From: Pelobacter sp. UBA6093
GTDB lineage: Bacteria > Desulfobacterota > Desulfuromonadia > Desulfuromonadales > Syntrophotaleaceae
DNA: 39,066 bases
Assembly (NCBI GenBank): GCA_002435955.1
Contig: DIWZ01000033.1
Coordinates: forward strand, 143,615 to 182,680
Direction of reading: 5' to 3'
In this document: in pieces, positions 24,724 to 33,287 of the stretch
Layout: every line of letters begins with the position of its first letter
Numbering within the stretch: position 1 is the stretch's first letter
Position numbers and translations under genes: made by a program
Notes under the pieces: model-generated
The model's database searches: none
What the model saw: only the letters and a program-made list of their open reading frames with translations
What the model was told of the DNA's origin: nothing

Positions 24724-26793
24724 TCAGATCAGGCCATAGAGCTTCTGTACCTCCATGGGGGCCGGATCGTAATGGGAGAATTCCATAACGAAGGTGCCGC
24801 GCCCCTTGGTGGCGCTGCGTAGCTCGCCCATGTAGTCGAACAGTTCGGATAGAGGCACGCGTGCCTGAATCAATTCCGACTCGGTGCGGGCTTCCATGCC
24901 GTCGATGCGTCCGCGTTTCTGCTGCAAAGAACCGATTACCTGGCCGGCACAATCGACCGGCACGGTCAATTCAAGTGCCATGACCGGTTCCAGCAGGGTC
25001 AGTCGGGCCTGGGCCGCGAGCACGCCCAGACCGCGTTGGGCCGCCGCGCGCAGGCCGATTTCGGTGGTTACGCCGGGCACAAACGGGGCCTCCGGTACGG
25101 TGATTTCCACATCGGTAAGGGGGTAGCCTGTGCGCATGCCGGCTGCGCAGGCCTGTCGCAGGCATTTTTCGAGTTCCGCCCGCATGGGCGCAGGCAGCTG
25201 CTCTTCTCCCTCCGGCAAGATGATTCTCAACCCCTGCCCGCGCTCCAGCGGCGCAATTTCCAGGGTCACATCGCCGCCCTGGATCCTTCCCTCTGTTTCA
25301 CGATGGAAAACCTCTTGATGCCTGGCTTTGCGTTGTACCGTTTCGCGGTAGACTACCTGTGGTCGGCCGGTACGAACCTCGACGCCGAATTCGCGCCGCA
25401 AGCGATCCGTAATAATCTCCAGATGCAGTTGTCCCATGCCGGTCAGGATGGTCTGGCCGGTATCGGCATCCTCCCTTACCCGGAAGGTCGGGTCTTCCCA
25501 CTGCAGTTTTTCCAGAGCCGCCGGGAGTTTGTCGCGGTCCTCGACATGGCGGGGCTCAACCGCCAACGAAACCACCGGTTCCGGTACGCGCAGGCCTGCA
25601 AGGCGCAAAGGTCGCCCGCCATGGCACAGCGTATCCCCGGTCAGGGCATGCTTGAGGCCGACCGCCGCAACGATATCGCCGGCTTGCACTTCATCCACGC
25701 GTTCGCGCTTGTGAGCGTGCATGCGAAACAGCCTGGCCAGTTTTTCCGGAACCCGCCGGTTACCGTTGAACAGTTCGTCCCCGGCATGTACGGTGCCGGA
25801 ATAGACGCGCAGATAAGTGAGTTTGCGCCCTTCATCGGACAATACCTTGAAGGCCAGGGCGCAAAGCGGTCCGTGGGGATCGCAGCTCAGCTGCAGCGGT
25901 TGACTGTCCCCTTGGTCGAGAGGCATGGCGTCAATCGGCGGAGTTTCGAGGGGGGAAGGCAAATAATCGATGACAGCATCGAGGATGGGCTGGATGCCCT
26001 TGTTGCGCAGCGCCGAGCCCAGAAAGATAGGAACCAGGCGGCATGCCAGCACGCCACGGCGCAACGCCGCCTTTACACGCTCGGTGGCAACCTGTCTGCC
26101 TTCGAGAAAATCGGTCAGGACGGTTTCGTCAAAATCGGCGGCGGCCTCCACGATTTGCTCACGCGCCGCTGTCACCTCTGTGCGCAATGTTTCGGGCACC
26201 TCGGAAACCTGCATGGTGGCACCGAGATCATCGCCGGCAAAGGTCAACAGGCGCCCTTCGAGAATATCGACAACCCCGGCAAAATTCCCTTCGATGCCCA
26301 GGGGCAACTGCATCAGCACCGGTCTGGCGGCGAAACGGCGCTGCATCTGGTCGATTACCCGGCGAAAATCGGCGCCGATGCGATCCATCTTGTTGATCAG
26401 GCAGATGCGCGGTACTGCATAACGGTCGGCCTGGCGCCAGACCGATTCGGTCTGGGCCTGCACCCCTTCGACGGCGCTTAAAATCACCAGTGCGCCATCG
26501 AGCACGCGCAATGAGCGTTCGACCTCGATGGTGAAATCGATATGGCCGGGAGTATCGATGAGATTGATTTGCACATCCCGCCAGTGGCAGCAGGTGGTGG
26601 TGGCGGTGATGGTGATGCCGCGTTCCTGTTCCTGCTCCATCCAGTCCATGATGGCGTTACCATCGTGGACTTCGCCGAGACGGTGGCTCTCGCCGGTGTA
26701 GAACAGTACCCGTTCCGAAACGGTGGTCTTGCCGGCGTCGATATGCGAGATGATGCCGATGTTGCGCAGGTTGTTGAGGTTCAGGCGGGTCAT
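24724..26793 (-). CDS. Elongation factor G paralogue (fusA2-type)
   Basis: A 689-residue translational GTPase with the full five-domain EF-G length. G1 is HIDAGKTT (17-24), then switch I with MDWMEQEQERGITI, G3 DTPGHIDF (canonical DTPGHVDF), G4 NKMDR and G5-like GSALRNKG. Domains II to V follow, including the domain IV loop region around LRAAAQRGLG. The tract after RGITI reads TATTTCCHW rather than the usual TSAATT, so it resembles a second EF-G rather than the copy normally found in the str operon beside rpsL/rpsG/tuf, none of which is here. It is last in an operon with the unknown 606-residue gene (28-base gap) and the PhnP-like gene. Whether it acts in translocation, recycling or stress is unknown. 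Confidence 0.92.
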   Translation of the reverse strand: MTRLNLNNLRNIGIISHIDAGKTTVSERVLFYTGESHRLGEVHDGNAIMDWMEQEQERGITITATTTCCHWRDVQINLIDTPGHIDFTIEVERSLRVLDGALVILSAVEGVQAQTESVWRQADRYAVPRICLINKMDRIGADFRRVIDQMQRRFAARPVLMQLPLGIEGNFAGVVDILEGRLLTFAGDDLGATMQVSEVPETLRTEVTAAREQIVEAAADFDETVLTDFLEGRQVATERVKAALRRGVLACRLVPIFLGSALRNKGIQPILDAVIDYLPSPLETPPIDAMPLDQGDSQPLQLSCDPHGPLCALAFKVLSDEGRKLTYLRVYSGTVHAGDELFNGNRRVPEKLARLFRMHAHKRERVDEVQAGDIVAAVGLKHALTGDTLCHGGRPLRLAGLRVPEPVVSLAVEPRHVEDRDKLPAALEKLQWEDPTFRVREDADTGQTILTGMGQLHLEIITDRLRREFGVEVRTGRPQVVYRETVQRKARHQEVFHRETEGRIQGGDVTLEIAPLERGQGLRIILPEGEEQLPAPMRAELEKCLRQACAAGMRTGYPLTDVEITVPEAPFVPGVTTEIGLRAAAQRGLGVLAAQARLTLLEPVMALELTVPVDCAGQVIGSLQQKRGRIDGMEARTESELIQARVPLSELFDYMGELRSATKGRGTFVMEFSHYDPAPMEVQKLYGLI

Positions 26794-26821
26794 GACGCCT
26801 CACGCATGTGCGGGGTTGGCT

Positions 26822-28642
26822 TCAGTCTTGTCGGACCTGGGTGAGCAACTCCATATCCAGCCCGTTATATTCGAAATACTCGCGCTCGAGCTCTTCCACG
26901 TAAAAGCGATCCAGTCCGCTATTGTTGAAAAAATCGTCTCGCAACGTACTGTCGCTTCCAGCAATAATGCGCGGCAACAGGTTGTGCAGATACAACTCTT
27001 CCATCTGCACATGATGGACGACGCGGCGAAAAAGCTTGTGCAGCAGCTCCTCGTCGATGGTCCCGTTGAGGCCTGTCTCACGTACCACTTGCGCCAGCAG
27101 TTGCTCCCGTTCCTGCGGGGTGCTGTAGCGGGAATAAAAATTGCGAATCCGCTCCTTGGTGTGGCTCAGCAACAGGTTGAACAACTCTTCCTGCTTGCAG
27201 ATATCGTTAATCAGCCGTTGCATCCCCTGCAGGGTGAGCCGACCCTCCTCGATAGCCGTCAGGCCCTTGCGCAGGGCCAGCAGTTTACGCCGGCCGAATT
27301 GCCCGAGATAGTGGTTTTGCAGTATCCCGCTGAAAAACAGGTCATCGAACAATGCTTTGCCCAGCACGTCGAATTCCTTTTTGTTGTTCAACAGGCTGCG
27401 CACCAGTTCTTCGGTAAACCGCACCTTGTCCATGAAGGCAAGCTGATTGATGTGTTCCGAAGTGCTGTCGAAGCGGTCGAAGTAGGTGATGATCCACGAG
27501 AAGTTTTCAACCAGAAACACATCGGCGCCATCGCGCATCTTTTCGTCACAGGCCTTGGCCGCTTCCAGCAGCATCTGCTCAAATGCATAGTCGCGACCTT
27601 CCACCGCGCGGCGCTTGGCCTTGAGCAATTGTACCAGGTCGTCGCGGTCGATGCGGGCATCGATCTGCCGTTCATGTAAAAAGATCCCCTCGAGAATCTG
27701 CCTGGTTTGCGACAGGTAATCCTGTTCGTCGGCGCTGGCCAGCAGTTCCGGTTTGAGTACCTCGTCCAGGGCATAAAACAGCGCCGAAGGAATTTTGCTG
27801 CGCACCGACAAGGTTTTCAGGCGGGTCAATCGGGCATTTTCTGCGGTACCGATACGCCCGTTGAGCTTGCATTCGACCAGGATGTTCTTGTACTCGTCGA
27901 CGATGCGTCGGTTGGCCGCATGCTTGTACATGACGTCGATGCGGATGCGCTCCTGCTGGTAGCTGTCAATGCCGAGAGTTTCGGCCAGCTTCACCAGTCC
28001 GGCGAACTCCGGGTCGGGGATGTTGTGGTAGGTGTGGTAAAGTTCCCGAAAAGCATCGCGATAGCGTCTGTGTTTGGTGTTGATAAGCTTGATCAGGTAC
28101 AGGGCGCTGCGATGCCCAAGCAACGACAACAGCTCTTCGATCAACTGGGCATCATCCCCTTCGCCGACGAAGGGAAAACGTTTCAGATCCTTGCCGGCAA
28201 GGCGCAGAATCTCCGCCTGCTGTTCCTGCAAAGGGCCCGATACCGATCCGAAGATAAAAAAGTAGTAGTTGTGAACCGCGTTGCCTTCCAGAAAAACCCG
28301 GTCATATTCTTCGTACCCGTCGGTGCGGCTGGAAAAAAGCAGAGAGCCGTCTTCGCGACTGCTGGTGCCGAACATGACCAGCCGGTTGCGTACTTCTTCC
28401 TTGATAAGGTCGGCAAGCGGCTGCTCCACCCCGAACATGTATTCGCAGAATGAGCCGCCGTTACCGTGATGGGTCAGCCCTTCGGCATCGAGAATCAGCT
28501 CATTGCCCGGAGAGAAAATACGCAGGGTGTGCCCGGAGGCTTCGTAAAAATAACTGCGATAAGCCTCGCCCGAGGCAATGGTGACATAGTATTCGATGCT
28601 GTCGTTAACCTGGCCGTACAGGCGCACTTCCTGATGTCTCAT
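26822..28642 (-). CDS. Uncharacterised 606-residue soluble protein
   Basis: I do not recognise this protein. There is no signal peptide, membrane segment or familiar nucleotide-binding motif. Residues 1-100 look beta-rich (VRLYGQVNDSIEYYVTIASG, then FSPGNELILDAEG). Residues about 140-606 are strongly charged and helical, rich in Glu, Arg, Leu and Tyr, with patches such as IRIDVMYKHAANRRIVDEY and ERIRNFYSRY, suggesting a helical-repeat or scaffold protein. Codon choice and composition match its neighbours, so it is a real gene and not a shadow. It overlaps the upstream PhnP-like gene (ATGA) and is followed 28 bases later by an EF-G paralogue, so the three are probably co-expressed; a role linked to translation or RNA processing is speculation from this context. 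Confidence 0.85.
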   Translation of the reverse strand: MRHQEVRLYGQVNDSIEYYVTIASGEAYRSYFYEASGHTLRIFSPGNELILDAEGLTHHGNGGSFCEYMFGVEQPLADLIKEEVRNRLVMFGTSSREDGSLLFSSRTDGYEEYDRVFLEGNAVHNYYFFIFGSVSGPLQEQQAEILRLAGKDLKRFPFVGEGDDAQLIEELLSLLGHRSALYLIKLINTKHRRYRDAFRELYHTYHNIPDPEFAGLVKLAETLGIDSYQQERIRIDVMYKHAANRRIVDEYKNILVECKLNGRIGTAENARLTRLKTLSVRSKIPSALFYALDEVLKPELLASADEQDYLSQTRQILEGIFLHERQIDARIDRDDLVQLLKAKRRAVEGRDYAFEQMLLEAAKACDEKMRDGADVFLVENFSWIITYFDRFDSTSEHINQLAFMDKVRFTEELVRSLLNNKKEFDVLGKALFDDLFFSGILQNHYLGQFGRRKLLALRKGLTAIEEGRLTLQGMQRLINDICKQEELFNLLLSHTKERIRNFYSRYSTPQEREQLLAQVVRETGLNGTIDEELLHKLFRRVVHHVQMEELYLHNLLPRIIAGSDSTLRDDFFNNSGLDRFYVEELEREYFEYNGLDMELLTQVRQD

Positions 28643-29499
28643 AGTCCGATCCGGTTGTTGGCTCCGCGCGCTGGCCGCGACGCAAACCGCGGCTGGAGGC
28701 CGCTCTCCACGGCATCCTCAACGAAGAGACTGAAACACTGGCCGTCGTAGGCCAGCTCGATGCCAGGGGGTAAATCCCGGCTGTCGCGGGCATGGCTGAC
28801 CTCGTGACAGAGGTGGGTCAAAAAGGTGCGGCGGGCACCGACCCGTTGCGCCAGGGCAATGGCTTCGGAAATGCAGAAATGACTCGGGTGGGAGCGAAAC
28901 CGCAACCCGTCGAGGATCAGAACGTCCAGGTCCTGTAGGCGTTCTTGCGAGGTTTCAGGGATTGCATTGCAGTCGGTCAGGTAGGCAAAGGGGCCGATGC
29001 GGTAGCCGGTGGCCTCCCCCGGTCCATGTTGCAGAAGGATCGGCTCGATGGGCAGCCCGAACAGACTGAACGGTCCGCACACCTTCCAGGGATCGAGACG
29101 GGGGCGAAAGCCCTCACCTGCCTCGGCGCTGAAAATATATTGGAAGTTCTGGCGAATCACAGCCATGGTGGAAGGCGAACCGTAAATCGGTATCGAATCT
29201 TTCGTCACCATGTTGAAGGCTCGCAGATCGTCGATACCATGCACATGATCGGCATGCGCGTGGGTATACAGCACGCCGTCCACGCGTGCCAGCCCTTCCC
29301 GCAGGGACTGTTGGTGCAGGTCGGTGCCGGAGTCGATCAATATGTTGCGCTGCCCCCATGAAATAAGGGCGCTGCAGCGCGTGCGCCGATCCCGCGGGTC
29401 GGCCGAACGACACACCTCGCACGTGCATCCGAGCATGGGGATGCCGGTGCTGGTGCCTGTGCCGAGCAGCACGATGTTCATGGTGGGTGTGGAACTCAA
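28639..29499 (-). CDS. PhnP-like metallo-beta-lactamase-fold phosphodiesterase/hydrolase
   Basis: A 286-residue MBL-fold protein. Near the start it has LLGTGTSTGIPMLGC and a CTCEVC cysteine pair like the zinc site of PhnP, then the metal motif HAHADH (His80, His82, Asp84, His85) and later histidines (THLCHE near the C-terminus). PhnP cleaves phosphoribosyl 1,2-cyclic phosphate, and relatives include RNase Z-type enzymes. No phn cluster is present, so another cyclic phosphodiester or nucleotide substrate is likely. The start is TTG at 29499, with GGAG six bases upstream; the ATG six codons later has no such site. Its stop codon overlaps the start of the unknown 606-residue gene. Confidence 0.85.
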   Translation of the reverse strand: MSSTPTMNIVLLGTGTSTGIPMLGCTCEVCRSADPRDRRTRCSALISWGQRNILIDSGTDLHQQSLREGLARVDGVLYTHAHADHVHGIDDLRAFNMVTKDSIPIYGSPSTMAVIRQNFQYIFSAEAGEGFRPRLDPWKVCGPFSLFGLPIEPILLQHGPGEATGYRIGPFAYLTDCNAIPETSQERLQDLDVLILDGLRFRSHPSHFCISEAIALAQRVGARRTFLTHLCHEVSHARDSRDLPPGIELAYDGQCFSLFVEDAVESGLQPRFASRPARGANNRIGL

Positions 29500-29615
29500 T
29501 GCAGACTCCAGGGTTGCCTATTACGATGCAGGCATCGGATGCTCACCTATGCGGATTAGGGCATCATTACAAATGAAGTGGCAAAATAGCATTTTTATGC
29601 AGGATGTGGCAATAA

Positions 29616-29637
29616 CCTAGGAATCTGTCGATACGCC
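29616..29637 (-). repeat. Dispersed intergenic repeat, copy E (diverged)
   Basis: CCTAGGAATCTGTCGATACGCC resembles the reverse complement of copy A (CTAGGAGGCTGTCGGACTATCC), with the CTAGGA and CTGTCG blocks intact and the ACTATCC end degraded. It lies in the 285-base gap between the PhnP-like gene and pepA, which otherwise holds no gene I can see. Confidence 0.45.
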
Positions 29638-29784
29638 AGCCGGCGGTCCGTGCTTATCGGCAGCAAGTCAATTGCATCTTGAACCAAAGGACACTAGACT
29701 TGATTGCGATTCGATGCGCAATCCGTTCGGATCAGCATGCGCCGCCGCCCAATCAGCCTTGAAGTCTGCGAAAGGATATAATTT

Positions 29785-31281
29785 ATGCAAATTTCCGTAG
29801 TCTGTAGCTCTCCTTTGTCCCTGCATACTGACTGCCTGGTGCTCGGCGTCTGGCAGGAGCAAACCGATACGCCGTTGCTCAAGCAACTCGATATCGCCCT
29901 CAATGGTGCCCTGCGTCAGGCCGTAGACAGCAAAGCATTTGTCGGTAAAACCAGCGAAACGCTGCTGTTCCCGGCCGGTACCGGTTTGCCGGCGGCACGT
30001 ATCCTGTTGATCGGGCTGGGCATCTGGGCTGACGCAACTGCCGGCGCGCTGCGCAGCGGCGCTGCCGAGGCCGGTCGCGTCATGCAGCAACAGCGGGTAG
30101 CCGAAGCCGGTCTGGCCCTGTGCGAACCGCCGCCTGCCAGCCTCCAGTCGGACCAGGCCCTGCAGGCCCTGGCCGAAGGTTTGCTGCTCGCGTCGTACCG
30201 GTTCGATCGGTATCTTACCCAAAAACGTGATGAATTGCCCCCCTTGCTGGAAACTGTCCGCCTGTTGGCAGACCAGGAGGCACAGATCGAAACTGCTGCC
30301 AGTGCGATAGAAAAGGCGCAACATATATGCCGCGGTGTGGCGCTGGCCCGGGATCTGGTTAATGAGCCGGGCAATGTCAAATCTCCGGAATTCCTGGCTG
30401 GGCAGGCGCGAAAACTGGCCGAAACTCACGCGCTTGTCTGCACTGTTCTGGATCAGGAACAGCTCGACCGTGAAGGGTTCGGTGCGCTGCTTGCGGTCGC
30501 CCAGGGCAGCGCACGGCCCCCGCGACTTATTGTTCTGGAGTATCGAGGGGGCGATCCGCAGGACCGGCCTTTGGTCCTGGTCGGTAAAGGGGTGGTGTTC
30601 GATTCCGGCGGTATTTCCCTGAAACCGGGGGAAAAGATGGATGAAATGAAAATGGACATGGCCGGGGCCGCCGCCGTATTTGGCGCCCTGGACGCCGCCG
30701 CGGGTCTGCGGCTGCCCATCAATCTGGTAGGTATCGTGCCGGCGGTGGAAAATCTGCCGTCCGCCACCGCCTATCGCCCCGGCGACATTGTCGAATCGCT
30801 GTCCGGACGCACTATCGAGGTGCTTAACACCGACGCCGAAGGTCGCCTGATTCTGGCGGATGCCCTGACCTATGCCGGGCGCTTTGACCCGCGCGCCATC
30901 ATCGACCTGGCCACGCTCACCGGAGCCTGCGTTATCGCCCTCGGGCATGAAGCATCCGCCGTATTCAGCAACCGCGAAGACCTCGCCCGGCAACTTGTCG
31001 AGGCCGGTGAATGCAGCGCAGAGCGTCTCTGGCAACTGCCCCTGTGGGAAGTCTACGGCAAGCTGATCAAGAGCGACATCGCCGATGTGAAAAATACCGG
31101 CGGACGCCCGGCAGGCACCATCACCGCGGCGGCTTTTCTGCAAAAGTTTATTCCCGATTGTCCTTGGGCCCACATCGATATTGCCGGCACTGCCTGGGAG
31201 GAAAAGGGCACAGCCTTTTGCCCCAGGGGCGCTACGGGGGTCGGTGTGCGTCTGCTGCTCGAATTTATGCAGCGGGCCTGA
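29785..31281 (+). CDS. pepA: Cytosol (leucyl) aminopeptidase, M17 family
   Basis: A 498-residue zinc/manganese aminopeptidase that releases N-terminal residues, mostly hydrophobic, from peptides. The catalytic C-terminal domain (from about 170) has Lys268 and Asp273 in KGVVFDSGG, then DEMKMDMAGAAAV, and the family signature NTDAEGRL at 348-355 supplying further metal ligands and the active-site Arg354. The N-terminal domain is the usual macro-domain-like hexamerisation region. AAAGGA precedes the ATG. The family is cytoplasmic and hexameric; E. coli PepA also binds DNA. The gene appears to be monocistronic, with a dispersed repeat directly downstream. Confidence 0.95.
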   Translation: MQISVVCSSPLSLHTDCLVLGVWQEQTDTPLLKQLDIALNGALRQAVDSKAFVGKTSETLLFPAGTGLPAARILLIGLGIWADATAGALRSGAAEAGRVMQQQRVAEAGLALCEPPPASLQSDQALQALAEGLLLASYRFDRYLTQKRDELPPLLETVRLLADQEAQIETAASAIEKAQHICRGVALARDLVNEPGNVKSPEFLAGQARKLAETHALVCTVLDQEQLDREGFGALLAVAQGSARPPRLIVLEYRGGDPQDRPLVLVGKGVVFDSGGISLKPGEKMDEMKMDMAGAAAVFGALDAAAGLRLPINLVGIVPAVENLPSATAYRPGDIVESLSGRTIEVLNTDAEGRLILADALTYAGRFDPRAIIDLATLTGACVIALGHEASAVFSNREDLARQLVEAGECSAERLWQLPLWEVYGKLIKSDIADVKNTGGRPAGTITAAAFLQKFIPDCPWAHIDIAGTAWEEKGTAFCPRGATGVGVRLLLEFMQRA

Positions 31282-31284
31282 TCC

Positions 31285-31361
31285 GGGACAGATTCCCAGG
31301 AGCTTGTCGCACTATCCATGAGCCGGCTGTAAATTCGACAGATTCCTTGGAACCTGTCGAA
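31285..31361 (-). repeat. Dispersed intergenic repeat, copy D (two hairpins)
   Basis: Two linked units follow pepA. The first (31285-31320) reads CCAGGAGCTTGTCGCACTATCCATG after GACAGATTCC, the inverted counterpart of copies A and B. The second (31334-31361) is an inverted repeat, TTCGACAGATTCC against GGAACCTGTCGAA with one mismatch, and shares CGACAGA...AACCTGTCG with copy C. Neither is followed by a T run, so they are not typical terminators. They may lie upstream of, or within, the leader of the cold-shock gene. Confidence 0.65.
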
Positions 31362-31575
31362 AAAGTGCCGGGTGCCACAAAAAAATGCACCCCGTCGTTT
31401 GCGTACCCTGCAACCCTGTGATATTAGGTTTTGCTGATTATCCCCCAGTCAGGATGAGATGGGTATGGACGCCGACCAGGACCACGGCGGATCGTGTGCA
31501 GGGTGGGGGGCAGAGGGGAAGTGGTCCGGATCACACAAGCCGGCAGTGCCGGAACAACGGAAGGAGCAAGCAGGT

Positions 31576-31782
31576 ATGATTCAGATTCAGGGTACGGTTA
31601 AGTGGTTCAATGATGCCAAGGGTTACGGTTTCATCACCCAGGATGATGGTCCTGACGTTTTTGTACATTACTCCGCCATTCAGATCGATGGATATAAATC
31701 CCTGGCTGAGGGAGACCGTGTGCGATTCGAAGTTACCCAAGGCAATAAAGGTCCCCAGGCGACCAACGTAGCCAAAGTTTGA
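31576..31782 (+). CDS. Cold-shock domain protein (CspA family)
   Basis: A 68-residue OB-fold RNA/single-stranded DNA chaperone. RNP1 is KGYGFI and RNP2 is VFVHYSAI, preceded by GTVKWFN. The ATG at 31576 follows AAGGAG; the frame is open further upstream but the protein clearly begins here. The space back to pepA is 294 bases, so a long structured 5' leader, common in cold-shock mRNAs, is possible; it contains repeat copy D and a GGGTGC/GCACCC hairpin. A strong terminator follows. Confidence 0.95.
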   Translation: MIQIQGTVKWFNDAKGYGFITQDDGPDVFVHYSAIQIDGYKSLAEGDRVRFEVTQGNKGPQATNVAKV

Positions 31783-31805
31783 TCCTTCCTGGTTTTAACT
31801 CCCCG

Positions 31806-31836
31806 GGCTCCGCGGTTTTTGCGGAGCCTTTTTTTT
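31806..31836 (+). terminator. Rho-independent terminator of the cold-shock gene
   Basis: GGCTCCGC and GCGGAGCC form a perfect 8-base stem around GGTTTTT, followed by eight T residues. It lies 24 bases beyond the stop codon. Confidence 0.92.
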
Positions 31837-31973
31837 GTTTTAATGACATCAATTCACGCCCGGACCGCCCTTCATCTTGACTTTCTCCTGGGGGATTGAT
31901 AGTTTCGCTGTTTGGTGATTTTCAAATCATCGAGACCTGTCGCCGGACCTGATACCCCGGAAAGGAATGTACA

Positions 31974-33266
31974 TTGCCCATGAATCGCCACGTAATCATC
32001 CCGGACGCACCGCTCCCGAGGGGGGTTAAGGACTTTCTGCCCAACAAGGCTGCCAAGATCGAGTATCTGAAGCAGTCCCTCAAGGACGTTTTTCACCGCT
32101 GGGCGTTCCGTCCCATTATCCCCCCCTCTCTGGAATACCTTGAGGTGTTGGAACGGGGACTTGGTGAAGGTCTGCGGGACAGAACCTTCCGTTTTGATGA
32201 CCGCCAGAATGGCAAGTTGGTAGCCTTTTCGCCGGATATAACCCCCCAGGTCGCCAGGATTGTCGCTACCCGCATGAAAAATGCGCCCTTGCCTATACGC
32301 CTCTGTTATAACGGCAAGGTGCTGCGTCATACCGAACAGCAGGCCGGCAAGGACCGCGAAATCATTCAGGCCGGTGTTGAACTGATCGGCTTGCAGGGGC
32401 CGGAGGCCGATGCTGAAATGATCGCCATGGCCATCGAATGCCTGCAGTCCCTCGGCGCCACGGAGTTCACCGTCGATATCGGCCAGGTTGAATTTTTTCA
32501 CGGCATCATGGATGACCTGAACCTGCCCGGTCCGCAAGCCCTGGCGGTGCAGCAAGCCATTGCACGCAAAGACTCTTCGGGATTGGCGGACTTGTTGTCC
32601 GAGTTGTCCCTGGAAGACCATAAATACGCTGAAATCATGGCTTTGCCGCGCCTGTTCGGTGGACGCGAGGTGCTCGAAAGGGCGGCCCAAATCGTGGCCA
32701 ACGACCGTTCACGGCGTGCCCTGGAAAACCTGCGCCAGATTCTTGCGGTGCTCGAAACCTACGGCGTGGAAGAGCATGTGACTTTCGATCTGGGGGAGTT
32801 GCGTGGCCTTGGCTACCATACCGGCGTGACCTTCCAGGGCTTCCTCACTGGCATGGGCAGCGCGGTCTGCTCGGGGGGACGCTACGATTCCCTTACCGAA
32901 CGCTACGGCATGCCCGCGCCCGCCACGGGTTTTGCTTTTAATCTGCTCAATCTGCTGACCTCCCTCGACCGGGATCTGGAACGCACGGTCGTTCAAAGCA
33001 TCGATGCGTTGATCCTGCAAAACGGCCCGGACAAGCGTTCGGCCCAGCGTCTGGCGCGAACTTTGCGCAGCCAGGGTTACGCCTGTGCCCGCGACATCAT
33101 CGAACGGTCCCTGCAGGACAGTCTCGATTATGGCCGGAAAATGCATTTTCGCTACGTTATGGTGGTCGAGGATCCGACCGACAACGTACGGTTGATCCGG
33201 CTCGCGGATAACGCTGAACAAATGATTTCCCTGCAAGCGGTTCTCGCTGGAGAACTTCGCCTGTAA
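31974..33266 (+). CDS. hisZ: ATP phosphoribosyltransferase regulatory subunit HisZ
   Basis: A 430-residue HisRS-like paralogue that pairs with the short form of HisG in the first step of histidine synthesis. It has class II synthetase-like features: PRGVKDFLP near the start, FDDRQNGKLVAFSPDITPQVAR (motif 2 region), LRHTEQQAGKDREIIQAGVELIG, and a late GRYDSLTERYG. It lacks the anticodon-binding domain of true HisRS. The chosen start is TTG at 31974, with AAAGGA seven bases upstream; an ATG two codons later would have a rather long spacer. purA follows 21 bases downstream in the same direction, an arrangement also familiar from Geobacter-type genomes. Confidence 0.9.
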   Translation: MPMNRHVIIPDAPLPRGVKDFLPNKAAKIEYLKQSLKDVFHRWAFRPIIPPSLEYLEVLERGLGEGLRDRTFRFDDRQNGKLVAFSPDITPQVARIVATRMKNAPLPIRLCYNGKVLRHTEQQAGKDREIIQAGVELIGLQGPEADAEMIAMAIECLQSLGATEFTVDIGQVEFFHGIMDDLNLPGPQALAVQQAIARKDSSGLADLLSELSLEDHKYAEIMALPRLFGGREVLERAAQIVANDRSRRALENLRQILAVLETYGVEEHVTFDLGELRGLGYHTGVTFQGFLTGMGSAVCSGGRYDSLTERYGMPAPATGFAFNLLNLLTSLDRDLERTVVQSIDALILQNGPDKRSAQRLARTLRSQGYACARDIIERSLQDSLDYGRKMHFRYVMVVEDPTDNVRLIRLADNAEQMISLQAVLAGELRL

Positions 33267-33287
33267 TTCCGATCAGGAGAGACACAC

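Noticed and set aside
25036..26481. 481-codon plus-strand frame opposite the EF-G gene
   Set aside because: Shadow of a conserved EF-G reading frame.
29668..31173. 501-codon minus-strand frame opposite pepA
   Set aside because: Antisense shadow of an M17 aminopeptidase with all catalytic residues in place.
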